From Burkholderiales bacterium (GTDB lineage: Bacteria > Pseudomonadota > Gammaproteobacteria > Burkholderiales > Burkholderiaceae_C), in contig JAGWTH010000020.1 in assembly GCA_028868995.1 (NCBI GenBank), forward strand, positions 1 through 64,000: a stretch of 64,000 nucleotides of DNA, read 5' to 3'. A program made the position numbers and the translations under genes. This document shows, piece after piece, positions 37,683 to 45,865 of this stretch (the stretch's first letter is position 1; each line of letters begins with the position of its first letter). The notes under the pieces are model-generated. The model was not told where the DNA came from, searched no databases, and worked only from the letters and a program-made list of their open reading frames with translations.

Positions 37683-38627
37683 TCAGTCGCGGCTCGCCTC
37701 GCGCAGACGGCGCCGTTCGTAGCTTTGCAGGTGGATCCAGGCGGGCCGCAGCGCGCCGGGGGCGAGGCCCAGCGCCTGCACCCGGCGCAGCATGTCGGCG
37801 ACGATGTGCTCGCCCTCGGTGCGCGAGCCCGCCTCGATGTCGCGCAGCATCGAGGCCGTCAGCGGCGATCCGCGCTGCTGCAGCATCTGCCGGAAGTTCG
37901 CGCGGGCCGCCTCCCGCGGCGGATGGCCGGCCGCCTCGGCGGCGCGCACGCAGGCGTCGAAGGTCTCCTGCAGGTAGGCCGCGCCCTCGTCGGAGGCGAG
38001 GATGTCGCCGACGGAGGCCCGCATCAGGCAGGTGGACGCGGCCAGGGTGGCCAGGCCCACGAACTTCTCCCACAGCTCCAGCCACATGTCCGGCGCCAGG
38101 ACCGCGTCGACCGGCGTCGCGCGGAACAGCTCCAGCAGCCGCTCCAGCTTCGGACCTGCGGCGGCGCTGCTTTGCGGCAACCGGCCGAACACGATGCGGT
38201 GCAGGGGCAGCAACTGCACGATCTCCCCGTTGGCGGCCAGGGTGGCCGGGATCGCGCAACTGCCGCCGAGCACCCGCTCGCCGCCGAAGGCGTCCTGCAG
38301 CCTGGCGATGTGCGCCACGCCGTTGAGCAGCGGCAGCACGTGGGTGCCGGGTCCCACCGCGGGGCGGATCGATGCGATCGCGTCGTCCAGGTCGTAGGCC
38401 TTGCAGGCCAGCAGGACCAGGTCGGCCGGCTCGTCCAGCCCGGACGCCAGGACGGTGCGGGCCGCGACCGTGAAGTCGCCATGGGGGCTGCGCACCACCA
38501 GCCCCTGCGCCCGCAGCTGGCCCGCGCGCCGCTCCCGCACCAGGAACGAGAGGTCGGCGCCGGCCTGTGCCAGGCGGGCGCCGAAGTAGCCGCCGATCGC
38601 GCCGGCGCCCAGAACCAGGATCTTCAT
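37683..38627 (-). CDS. panE: 2-dehydropantoate 2-reductase (ketopantoate reductase)
   Basis: 314 residues. NADPH-dependent reduction of ketopantoate to pantoate for coenzyme A synthesis. The N-terminal Rossmann motif GAGAIGGYFGARL is at residues 7-19, CKAYDL (catalytic Lys region) near residue 76, LLNGVAH and the C-terminal catalytic Lys/Glu helix in ELWEKFVGLA, and PREAA--NFRQML / SPLTASMLRDIEAG blocks are present. The last block is the usual PanE/ApbA signature for substrate binding. It could instead be a PanE paralog with other 2-oxoacid substrates, because panE-like genes are common in this group; the second copy at 41993 is more divergent. Confidence 0.85.
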   Translation of the reverse strand: MKILVLGAGAIGGYFGARLAQAGADLSFLVRERRAGQLRAQGLVVRSPHGDFTVAARTVLASGLDEPADLVLLACKAYDLDDAIASIRPAVGPGTHVLPLLNGVAHIARLQDAFGGERVLGGSCAIPATLAANGEIVQLLPLHRIVFGRLPQSSAAAGPKLERLLELFRATPVDAVLAPDMWLELWEKFVGLATLAASTCLMRASVGDILASDEGAAYLQETFDACVRAAEAAGHPPREAARANFRQMLQQRGSPLTASMLRDIEAGSRTEGEHIVADMLRRVQALGLAPGALRPAWIHLQSYERRRLREASRD

Positions 38628-38786
38628 GTTGTTCCCCGAGCGCCGACGGGCGCGCAGCCGGCATTGTGGTGCCGCGGAGAACGGCGGGGACCTTGAGGCA
38701 CGTCAAGACCGCGCCGGCCGCAGGGCAGCAGGATGCAGGCCACGCGGCCGAACCGTCGGCTGCGGCAGACCGTGGAGGCCAGTGGC

Positions 38787-39089
38787 ATGCAAGTGTCGAA
38801 GATCGGGTTGCCATCGGATGAATACGACTGGCAGCTGTACCACCGCAAGGTCGGCTCCGACGTGGCCGCGCGCGAGCTGAGCGAGCACCTGGCGGCGCTG
38901 CTCGAGCCCGTGCTGGCGGCCGTTCCCCACAGCAGTGCCGGCTGGCGGCTGGCGCAGGCCGCGCGCATCCGCAACGAGATGCATGGCCACATGCAGCGCT
39001 ATCGCCACCTGGGCGCGGCCGACGCCGAGCCGCGGATGGTGCTGAACCACGTGTTGCGCCGGCACCTGAGCGTGGAGCTGCGGCATTGA
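38787..39089 (+). CDS. Small protein of unknown function
   Basis: 100 residues. Not recognised. The ATG at 38787 follows GGAGG by 8 bases; an in-frame ATG at 38733 lacks good spacing. Reads as a soluble, mixed charged protein (SDEYDWQLYHRKVGSD, then LSEHLAALLEPVLAAVP) with strong third-position GC bias. No membrane helix or signal peptide. Located between panE and another unknown gene. The frame is open on the opposite strand too, but composition favours this strand. Confidence 0.55.
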   Translation: MQVSKIGLPSDEYDWQLYHRKVGSDVAARELSEHLAALLEPVLAAVPHSSAGWRLAQAARIRNEMHGHMQRYRHLGAADAEPRMVLNHVLRRHLSVELRH

Positions 39090-39268
39090 ACGCGCCCGCG
39101 GCCGCATCCGGCGCCGGACGCGACCCACTATTTCACATCCCCGCACCGCACATCGGACTGCGGCGCCCAGTCGTCGGGCATCCTCCCTTGGGAGGTAGCG
39201 GCTGGGACCCGGGTTGTTTCCAATCGTAAACACCCCATCCCGGCGGCCCCTTCCATCGGACGACGACC

Positions 39269-39829
39269 ATGTTCAAACTCTTCTCAGCACGGAGTCCCAG
39301 TCCGCCCGAGACCCGGGCGGGCCAGGAGAGCACGCTGGGGACGCCGTCCCGGCAGCCCAGCAGCGGGATGGGCGGCACGACGTCGCGCAAGCAGATGCTG
39401 GCCCTGGTGCTCAGGGAAACCCTCCTGCGCAACGGCGTGCCCGCTTCCTGGGTGGGCATGGAGTTCTTCCGGACGATGGACCGCGCCGGCAGCCGCACGG
39501 ACGGCATCCATGTCCGCCTGGTCGTGCGCGACGGGCATCCGGACCTGCCGGCCCGCATGCTGGTGCTGGAGCGGGACTTCCGTCGGCGGGTCCACCTGAT
39601 CGACTACCGCGCCGTGGAATGGCTGCAAGGGGTGTCCTGGCAGTTCGAGCTGCCGGAGGAGGAGGAGCAGGCCGCGGCGGCCTGGGCCGCACCGGCGGCG
39701 GAACGCCCGGCGGCCGCGCCCGCCCGGGTCGAGGAGGACGGTCCCCTGCTCATCTCGCGCGGGGCGCGGGCGCGCCAGCAGGACGCCCGCGGACTCACCT
39801 TCGCCTCGACCGAGCCGGCGCCGCTCTGA
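39269..39829 (+). CDS. Protein of unknown function, 186 residues
   Basis: Not recognised. The N-terminal 40 residues are Ser/Pro/Arg-rich and probably disordered. A compact central region (about residues 40-130) has alternating hydrophobic strands (DGIHVRLVVRDGHPDL, MLVLERDFRRRVHLID) and ends WQFELPEEEE. The tail is Ala/Pro- and acid-rich and disordered. No signal peptide or membrane helix. The weak ribosome site makes the start slightly uncertain. Oriented away from the XRE regulator gene, with a small gene (40051) between. Confidence 0.65.
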   Translation: MFKLFSARSPSPPETRAGQESTLGTPSRQPSSGMGGTTSRKQMLALVLRETLLRNGVPASWVGMEFFRTMDRAGSRTDGIHVRLVVRDGHPDLPARMLVLERDFRRRVHLIDYRAVEWLQGVSWQFELPEEEEQAAAAWAAPAAERPAAAPARVEEDGPLLISRGARARQQDARGLTFASTEPAPL

Positions 39830-40050
39830 GCGGCGCGCCGGGCCGGCCGCGATCCCCCGAAAGCAACAGTCCCGGGGCGCTCCCGCCGCCTGGAGGCTTG
39901 CACGCCCCGTCCGTCGCGCCGGCGCCGGCGTCACGGCACGCCCGGAACACGACGTGCCCACAATGGTCCGGCGTCCTTCGCGGATGCGTTTTCGAAGGCC
40001 GGGCCCGAGTCCGCGTCCCGTTCCGCGAAGGATCCGTTCGGGAGCGAGAG

Positions 40051-40257
40051 ATGGCCATGACCTCCACGCAGATGCCCCCCGAGGGCAACGCGAGCATCGC
40101 GCGCGACGGCGCGCCGGGTGAAGCCGCGCCGCGCGCGCGCCAGGGCGCCCCGCTGGGCCGCAAGCTGATGGCGGACCTGAGCGAGTTCCTCACCCGCCGC
40201 CGGCAGCAGCGCGGCGGCCTGTACCTGCCGCTGGTGCGCGTCGACGGCGGCGAGTGA
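40051..40257 (+). CDS. Small basic protein of unknown function
   Basis: 68 residues, with GGGAGCGAGAG just before the ATG, a good ribosome site. The first half is Pro/Ala/Glu-rich and disordered; the second half has an amphipathic basic segment (KLMADLSEFLTRRRQQRG) and ends LPLVRVDGGE. Not recognised. It is convergent with the XRE regulator gene, 42 bases away. Confidence 0.5.
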   Translation: MAMTSTQMPPEGNASIARDGAPGEAAPRARQGAPLGRKLMADLSEFLTRRRQQRGGLYLPLVRVDGGE

Positions 40258-40299
40258 GCCGCCGGGGCACCGGCCCCGGCCAGGCATCGCGGCAGGCGT

Positions 40300-41862
40300 T
40301 CAGCCGGAGCGCTGGCGCACGCTGCGCCGGATGATCTCCTGCTGGACCTCCTCGATCTCCCGCGGGCGGGTGGCCCGCGAACCGTCGCAGTGCTCCTGCC
40401 GCGGGCAGTTCGTGCTGCGCGGGCAGATGATGCGAGCGGGCCGCTCCAGCGCCTCGGGGATCCAGGCGATGTTGAGCACGTGGGCCGCGCCGCGGATGGC
40501 CTCGGCCGCCTCGTCCGGCACGCGTGCCTCGCCGTGGTGGCGCAGGCAGGCCTGGGCGATGCTGTCCACCAGCCGGTCCGCCTCGCGCGTGTGCGAGCGC
40601 AGCGCCGGCACCAGGTCGATGCCGACCGACAGCACGTGGGCATTGCCGGCCATGTCGTGGGTGCGGTGCGAATGGCACACGTACAGCAGGAACTGGTCGC
40701 CCTCGCGCAGCACGGAGATCTGCGAGCCGCGGTCCGGCCCGCGCGTGTGGTGCAGCATGCGGAACACGGCCCAGTGCGGGCAGGGGTCCGTCACCTGCGC
40801 CATGTTGCCCCAGGGCAGCGGGATGCCGTTGCCGCGATAGACCGCACGCAGGTAGCCGGGCGGGTAGGCGTCGAAGAAGTGCCAGTACGGGTAGGGTGAC
40901 ACCTTGGTCATGCGCCGCATCATCACCGCGGGCGTCAGGCCGATCTTCTCGCCGGCCTCGATGCGGTAGGACTCGCGCGTGAGGAAGCGGCGGAACGGCT
41001 GCTTGGGCGCGAGCAGGGCGCCGGCGAAGAAGCTGCACTCGAAGTCGCGCCAGGCGTGCAGCACGTCCTCGGGGCTCAGGCCGGTCTCCGGCCCGTGGGG
41101 GCTGCCGCCCATCTGGCCGCCGGTGGCGTGCGCCGACTTCAGGCCGTCGCCGCCGTGCAGCACCTTGTGCGCGAGGTGGGAGGCCAGGTCGAACTTCAGC
41201 CGCGCCGGGTGGGCCTGCAGCGCGCGGTTCAGGTAGATCGTGTTCGGCGCCGCGTAGAAGGAGCGCATCATGCTGCGCAGTTCGGTGTCGCGGTCCGGCA
41301 GCATCTCGGTCGCGCGGTCGAACCATTTCAGCTGCAGGCCATGGTGCTTGCACAGGGCCACCAGGTCGTCCACCGAGAGCGGGAAGCGCCGCTGGCCCAC
41401 CTCCTCCGCGGCGCGCTCCAGGTCCGGGTAGTCGTTGCGCGACAGCTCCTGGTGCGAGCGGATCAGCAGGTGCGCGAACTGGCGCCCGGTGGTGCCCGTC
41501 TGCGCCAGCAGCTCGGGGATGGCCGCCTGCAGCAGCTCGCGCGAGAACAGGAAGGCCGGCTCGAAGGGCACCGGCGGCGCGCCGCCCGCGCGCGCTGCGG
41601 CCCGGGGCGGTTCCGCCGCCTGGGTCCCGTCCAGGAACCACGCCGGATCGCGCTGGAACAGCGAGGCGAGCAGGTCCAGCACCTCGTTGGAGGGCACCCG
41701 CTTGCCGCCCTCGATCATGCTGAGGTAGGACACCGAGGGGGCCCGCTCGGCGTCCAGCTGGATGCAGCGCGCCGACAGCTCCTCCAGCGTCAGGCCGTGG
41801 GTCTTGCGCAGGGCGCGCAGCTTGCTGCCGAGGAAATGCGAGTTGCGCGCGTGCTGGGCCAT
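40300..41862 (-). CDS. XRE-family regulator with IrrE-like and ScfR-type C-terminal domain
   Basis: 520 residues. N-terminal helix-turn-helix at about residues 11-66 (LGSKLRALRKTHGLTLEELS...SVSYLSMIEGG). A central ImmA/IrrE-like domain (about 150-290) where the zinc-protease HExxH is degenerate (SHLAHKVLHG). The C-terminal part has short-chain-fatty-acyl regulator (ScfR/DUF2083) features and ends with a cysteine cluster, CPRSTNCPRQEHC, which could hold an Fe-S centre as reported for PrpR. Relatives (RamB, PrpR) control acetate/propionate or glyoxylate metabolism, so a similar carbon role is likely. It is divergent from the reductase-like gene 41993, with a three-copy direct repeat between them that is probably its operator. 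Confidence 0.82.
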   Translation of the reverse strand: MAQHARNSHFLGSKLRALRKTHGLTLEELSARCIQLDAERAPSVSYLSMIEGGKRVPSNEVLDLLASLFQRDPAWFLDGTQAAEPPRAAARAGGAPPVPFEPAFLFSRELLQAAIPELLAQTGTTGRQFAHLLIRSHQELSRNDYPDLERAAEEVGQRRFPLSVDDLVALCKHHGLQLKWFDRATEMLPDRDTELRSMMRSFYAAPNTIYLNRALQAHPARLKFDLASHLAHKVLHGGDGLKSAHATGGQMGGSPHGPETGLSPEDVLHAWRDFECSFFAGALLAPKQPFRRFLTRESYRIEAGEKIGLTPAVMMRRMTKVSPYPYWHFFDAYPPGYLRAVYRGNGIPLPWGNMAQVTDPCPHWAVFRMLHHTRGPDRGSQISVLREGDQFLLYVCHSHRTHDMAGNAHVLSVGIDLVPALRSHTREADRLVDSIAQACLRHHGEARVPDEAAEAIRGAAHVLNIAWIPEALERPARIICPRSTNCPRQEHCDGSRATRPREIEEVQQEIIRRSVRQRSG

Positions 41863-41878
41863 GGCCGGGCATCCCGTT

Positions 41879-41930
41879 GTGAAATTGACATTGTGAAATT
41901 TCCCGAGTGAAATTTACACCATCCTTTCAC
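41879..41930. promoter_or_regulatory. Three GTGAAATT direct repeats at exact 14-base spacing
   Basis: GTGAAATT occurs at 41879, 41893 and 41907, always 14 bases apart, and an inverted TTTCAC is at 41925. The third copy is part of a near-palindrome (GTGAAATTTACAC). The repeats are 17-52 bases upstream of the XRE start and 79-114 bases upstream of the divergent gene, so they probably bind the XRE regulator. Confidence 0.6.
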
Positions 41931-41992
41931 CAGAATGGGGCTCAACGCGGGCCCTCGGGTCCTGCCCCGGTTCTTTTGTTCCTGGAGATTCC

Positions 41993-43066
41993 ATGTCGTC
42001 CATCCTCATCCTGGGGGCCTCCTACGGCTCCCTGCTGGCCACCCGGCTCGCCATGGCGGGCCACCGGGTCACCCTGGTGTGCACCGCGCCCACGGCGGAA
42101 CTGATCAACCGCGAGGGCACCGTCGTGCGCTTCCCCGTCAAGGGCCGCGAGGCGCTGGTGGAAGTGCGCTCGGGCGACCTGCCCGGCGAGGTGCTCGCCG
42201 CCACCCCGCAGGACGTGCTGCCGGCGGGCTTCGACCTGGCGGTGCTGGGCATGCAGGAGGCGCAGTACGCGGAAGGCAAGGTGCGCCAGCTGATGCAGCG
42301 CATCGCCCGCGCCCGCATCCCCTGCCTGGCCATCATGAACATGCCGCCGCCGGCCTACCTGCGGCGCATCCCCGCGCTGGACCTGGCCGCCCTGGCCGGC
42401 TGCTACACCGACGCGCACCTGTGGGATGCCTTCGACCCGGACCTGGTCACGCTGGCCAGCCCCGACCCGCAGGCCTTCCGACCGGCCGACGAGGGCAAGA
42501 ACGTGCTGCAGGTGGGCCTGCCCACCAACTTCAAGGCGGCGCGCTTCGCCGACGAGGCCGCCACCGCGCTGCTGCGCCGGCTGGAGGCGGACATCGAGGC
42601 CGCGCGCTTCACCGTCGACGGCGAGGCGATCGAGCTGCCGGTCAAGCTGAAGGTGCACGACTCGCTGTTCGTGCCGCTGGCCAAGTGGCCGATGCTGATC
42701 ACCGGCAACTACCGCTGCATCCGTGCCGACGGGATGATCCCGATCCAGGAGGCGGTGCACGGCGACCTGGCCTTGTCGCGCACGATCTACGAGTGGGTCT
42801 CGGACCTGTGCTGCCGCCTCGGCGCCGACCGCGCCGACCTCGTGCCGTTCGAGAAGTACGCGGCGGCGGCGGCCTCGCTGAAGAAGCCCTCGTCGGCGGC
42901 GCGCGCGCTGTTCGGCGGCGCCGGGCACATCGAGCGCGTGGACAGCCTGGTGCAGCGCATCGCCGCGCAGTTCGGCCTGGCGCACCCGGCCCTGGACGAG
43001 ACCGTGGCGCTGGTGGATGCCCGCCTGGTCGCCAACCGGATGGGTCGCGAGGCGGTGGCGGCGTAA
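41993..43066 (+). CDS. Ketopantoate reductase-like dehydrogenase
   Basis: 357 residues. The N-terminus has a Rossmann-like turn (LILGASYGSLLATRLAMAGH) resembling ketopantoate reductase but with ASYGS in place of the usual GAIG, so cofactor binding may be altered. The rest has the helical C-terminal fold of 2-oxoacid reductases (KLKVHDSLFVPLAKWPMLITG, IQEAVHGDL). Function not known: a 2-oxo acid or CoA-related reductase is plausible. It is divergent from the XRE/ScfR regulator, which suggests control by it, and is followed by the convergent LysR gene. Confidence 0.6.
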   Translation: MSSILILGASYGSLLATRLAMAGHRVTLVCTAPTAELINREGTVVRFPVKGREALVEVRSGDLPGEVLAATPQDVLPAGFDLAVLGMQEAQYAEGKVRQLMQRIARARIPCLAIMNMPPPAYLRRIPALDLAALAGCYTDAHLWDAFDPDLVTLASPDPQAFRPADEGKNVLQVGLPTNFKAARFADEAATALLRRLEADIEAARFTVDGEAIELPVKLKVHDSLFVPLAKWPMLITGNYRCIRADGMIPIQEAVHGDLALSRTIYEWVSDLCCRLGADRADLVPFEKYAAAAASLKKPSSAARALFGGAGHIERVDSLVQRIAAQFGLAHPALDETVALVDARLVANRMGREAVAA

Positions 43067-43088
43067 GGTCCTGCCCCCGGGGGCGCCG

Positions 43089-43973
43089 CTACGCCCCCGT
43101 CCCCGCCGTGCGGCGGATGATCTCCGCGAAGTGCTTGAGCACCGGCGAGCGGGTCGCGCCCTTGGGCCAGAGCATCCCCGGCGTGCGGATCGGCGTCGGG
43201 TCCTCCAGCGGGACCACGCGCAGGTCCGCCGTCTGCGAGACGGCCGTCTCGGTGATGATCCCGGCCAGGTCGGTCTGCCGGATCAGCTCGATCATCGGCG
43301 TCACGGAGTTCATCTGCGCCGCCACCAGCGGCCTGGCGCCGGCCTGGTGGAAGCATTCGTCCAGCAGCTTGCGGGTGAGGAACTGCGGGTGCAGCAGCAC
43401 CATGCGCACGTTGTGCAGTTCCACCATGCGCACGCGCCGGCGCCGGGCCAGCGGGTGGTGGATGCCGACCACCAGGCGCAGCTCCTCGTTGTAGAGGGGC
43501 TCGAACCACAGGTCGCCGCCCTCGCCGGGCGGGTAGGAGACGGCCAGGTCCAGGTGGCCCGAGCGCAGGCGCTTGAGGATCTGGCCGGCCGCGAGCTCCT
43601 CCACCTCCACCGCGATGCCGGGGTAGTGATTGAGCAGCGTGGCCACGCACTGGGGGACCATGCGGGTGTTGAAGCTGGGCGTGGTGCCCAGGCGGATGCG
43701 CCCGGTGATGGCCTCGGCCGGCTGGCGCAGGGCCTGCACGCCCAGGTCGATCTGCTCCAGCGCCGGCGTCATGTGGCTGCGCAGGATCTCGCCGGCCTCG
43801 GTCATGCGTACGTGCTTGCCGCCGCGGTCGAACAGGGGCGTGCCCAGCTCGTCCTCCAGTTGCTTGATCTGGTGCGACAGCGTCGACTGGGTCACGTGCA
43901 GGCGCTCGGCCGCCCGCGTGAAGTTCAGCGTCTCGGCGACGGCGTCGAAGTAGCGCAGGTGGCGCAGTTCCAT
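43089..43973 (-). CDS. LysR-family regulator of the dioxygenase operon
   Basis: 294 residues. Winged helix-turn-helix at residues 1-60 (AAERLHVTQSTLSHQIKQLE), then an effector-binding domain typical of CatR/CbnR-like LysR proteins (about 90-290). It is divergently transcribed from the intradiol dioxygenase operon, 115 bases between starts, with a GATCGA-N5-TCGATC box between them. Activation of that operon by an aromatic or muconate-type inducer is the expected behaviour for this arrangement. Confidence 0.88.
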   Translation of the reverse strand: MELRHLRYFDAVAETLNFTRAAERLHVTQSTLSHQIKQLEDELGTPLFDRGGKHVRMTEAGEILRSHMTPALEQIDLGVQALRQPAEAITGRIRLGTTPSFNTRMVPQCVATLLNHYPGIAVEVEELAAGQILKRLRSGHLDLAVSYPPGEGGDLWFEPLYNEELRLVVGIHHPLARRRRVRMVELHNVRMVLLHPQFLTRKLLDECFHQAGARPLVAAQMNSVTPMIELIRQTDLAGIITETAVSQTADLRVVPLEDPTPIRTPGMLWPKGATRSPVLKHFAEIIRRTAGTGA

Positions 43974-43994
43974 CTCAGGGTCCGCCCGGATTGC

Positions 43995-44011
43995 GATCGA
44001 TGGCTTCGATC
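43995..44011. promoter_or_regulatory. LysR-type box between the regulator and the dioxygenase gene
   Basis: GATCGA (43995-44000) and TCGATC (44006-44011) form a 6-bp inverted repeat with a 5-base centre; T43997 and A44009 satisfy the T-N11-A rule. Its place in a divergent LysR/operon region makes it a likely regulator binding site. Confidence 0.5.
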
Positions 44012-44088
44012 ATAACCGTCGAAATTCATCACTTTTCAACCTGGCCGGACCGCTCCTAGACTGCGCTCGCAATCAAGGAGACAAGGCC

Positions 44089-44970
44089 ATGGCCGCACTG
44101 GAAGTCAGCGATTTCGCGCAAGCCGTGATCGACCGCATGGGCGAATGCCAGGACGCCCGCTTCAAGCAGGTCATGAGCGCGCTGGTGAAGTACGCCCACG
44201 CCTTCATGCGCGAGGTGGACCTCACGCCCGAGGAGTGGATGGCCGGCATCCAGTTCCTCACCGAGACCGGCAAGAAGTGCGACGACAAGCGCCAGGAGTT
44301 CATCCTGCTGTCCGACACCCTGGGCATCTCCATGCTGATCGTGGCGCTGGACCAGGCGCGCGGCGCGAAGGCGCTGGCCGGCAGGCCGGGCGAGAAGCCG
44401 ACCGAGGCCACGGTGCAGGGCCCCTTCTTCTGGCCCGGCGCGCCCCAGCTGGAACTGGGCGCCGACATCGGCCAGGGTTACGGCGAGCCGACCCTGTACT
44501 ACGGGCGCGTCACCGACACCGGCGGCCGGCCGGTCGCCGGCTGCGAGCTGGACGTCTGGTCGGGCGACGAGCACGGCTTCTACGACATGCAGAAGGGCAA
44601 CGAGATGCACCTGCGGGCGCAGTTCAGGACCGACCAGGACGGCAACTACCGCTTCTGGTCGATCAAGCCCACCTTCTACCCGGTGCCCGGCGACGGGCCC
44701 GTGGGGCGCATGCTGGACAAGATGGGCCGGCACCTGAACCGGCCGGGCCACATGCACATGATGCTCAACGCGCCGGGGCACGAGCGGCTGATCACGCACA
44801 TCTTCGTCAAGGACAGCCCCTACCTCGACTCGGATGCCGTGTTCGGGGTGCGCAACAGCCTGATCGTGGACTTCCCCAGGCATCCGCCGGGCCGGGCGCC
44901 GGACGGGCGGGTGCTGGAGCAGCCCTACTACACGGCGCACTACGACTTCCGGCTGGTGCCGTCGGCATAG
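44089..44970 (+). CDS. Intradiol ring-cleavage dioxygenase (hydroxyquinol/catechol 1,2-type)
   Basis: 293 residues. Non-heme Fe(III) dioxygenase that opens a catecholic ring between the hydroxyls. The four Fe ligands (two Tyr, two His) are expected in the YYGRVTD / FYPVPGDG area and RPGHMHMML. The N-terminal helical dimerisation region and LFWPGAPQLE-like loop are normal for hydroxyquinol 1,2-dioxygenases; catechol and chlorocatechol enzymes are shorter there. The ATG is preceded by AAGGAG. It is the first gene of a catabolic operon that continues to 51615 (lyase, CoA transferase, Liv transporter). The exact substrate cannot be read. Confidence 0.87.
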   Translation: MAALEVSDFAQAVIDRMGECQDARFKQVMSALVKYAHAFMREVDLTPEEWMAGIQFLTETGKKCDDKRQEFILLSDTLGISMLIVALDQARGAKALAGRPGEKPTEATVQGPFFWPGAPQLELGADIGQGYGEPTLYYGRVTDTGGRPVAGCELDVWSGDEHGFYDMQKGNEMHLRAQFRTDQDGNYRFWSIKPTFYPVPGDGPVGRMLDKMGRHLNRPGHMHMMLNAPGHERLITHIFVKDSPYLDSDAVFGVRNSLIVDFPRHPPGRAPDGRVLEQPYYTAHYDFRLVPSA

Positions 44971-45064
44971 GCGCGCGAACTGGGGTTCGCTGCGCTCACC
45001 GCCGGCCTGCCGGACCCCATCGGCGACCCAGCCGGCATCCCCATCGCTTTCCAGGAGACCCCCC

Positions 45065-45865
45065 GTGAAGATCGGCAAGGCCACCGTGCCGCGTTCGGCC
45101 ATCTGCACCTCGGACGAGGACACCATCGTCGTGCGCGGCAACGACCTCGCGCGCGACCTGATCGGCCAGGTCAATTTCGGCGACTACTTCTACCTGCTCG
45201 TGACCGGCAAGCGGCCCGACGCCGCGGCCAGCGCCGTGCTCAATGCCACGCTGGTGGCGATCGCGGAGCACGGCCTGGTGCCCAGCGTGCAGGCCGCGCG
45301 CATGACGCTCGCGGCCGCGCCCGACGCCCTGCAGGGCGCGGTGGCGGCGGGCATCCTGGGCTCGGGCTCGGTGATCCTGGGCGCCTCGGAGACGGCCGGC
45401 CGCATGTACGTGGAGATCGAGGAGGAGGCGGCACGGCGCGGCGGCGACCTGCGCGCCGCCGCCCAGGCCGTGGTGGCGGGACGGCGCGAGCGCAAGCTGG
45501 CGATCCCGGGCTACGGCCACCCGGAGCACAAGCGGCGCGACCCGCGGGTGGATGCGCTGTTCGGCGTGTCGCGGCAGGCCGGTGGCGGGCAGCGCTTCGT
45601 CGAGATCGCGAAGGTGGTCGAGGAGGTCATCCCCGGGGTGGTCGGCAAGGACCTGAAGCTCAACGTGTCCGGCGCCATCCCCGCGGTGCTGCTGGGCGTG
45701 GGCTTCCCGGTGGCGGCGCTCAAGGGCGTGCCCATGCTGGCGCGCACCGCCAGCCTGATCGCCCACCTGAACGAGGAGCTGAACGACCCGATCGGCTTCG
45801 CGCTGTCCTACCAGGCCACCCGCGAGTTCGAGTACACGGGCGGCCTGCCGGGGGAGGGCCGGTGA
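45065..45865 (+). CDS. Citryl-CoA lyase-like protein (short citrate synthase fold)
   Basis: 266 residues from a GTG start with CAGGAGA seven bases ahead. Small citrate synthase-fold protein; the block PGYGHPEHKRRDPR matches the citrate synthase catalytic His/Arg region. The aspartate seen in NVDFY of citrate synthase seems absent (NVSGAI here), and the large domain is short, as in citryl-CoA lyase annotations. Such enzymes would cleave a 3-hydroxy-3-carboxyacyl-CoA to a 2-oxo acid and an acyl-CoA. Its stop overlaps the start of the CoA transferase gene as GTGA, so the two are translationally coupled and probably act on the same acid. Confidence 0.75.
   Translation: MKIGKATVPRSAICTSDEDTIVVRGNDLARDLIGQVNFGDYFYLLVTGKRPDAAASAVLNATLVAIAEHGLVPSVQAARMTLAAAPDALQGAVAAGILGSGSVILGASETAGRMYVEIEEEAARRGGDLRAAAQAVVAGRRERKLAIPGYGHPEHKRRDPRVDALFGVSRQAGGGQRFVEIAKVVEEVIPGVVGKDLKLNVSGAIPAVLLGVGFPVAALKGVPMLARTASLIAHLNEELNDPIGFALSYQATREFEYTGGLPGEGR

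Noticed and set aside
35501-38326. A 941-codon plus-strand frame
   Set aside because: It runs antisense through the SulP transporter and panE genes, which have full sets of family motifs.
38703-39233. Minus-strand frame of 176 codons opposite the small gene at 38787
   Set aside because: No ribosome site or family features; the plus-strand frame has better ones.
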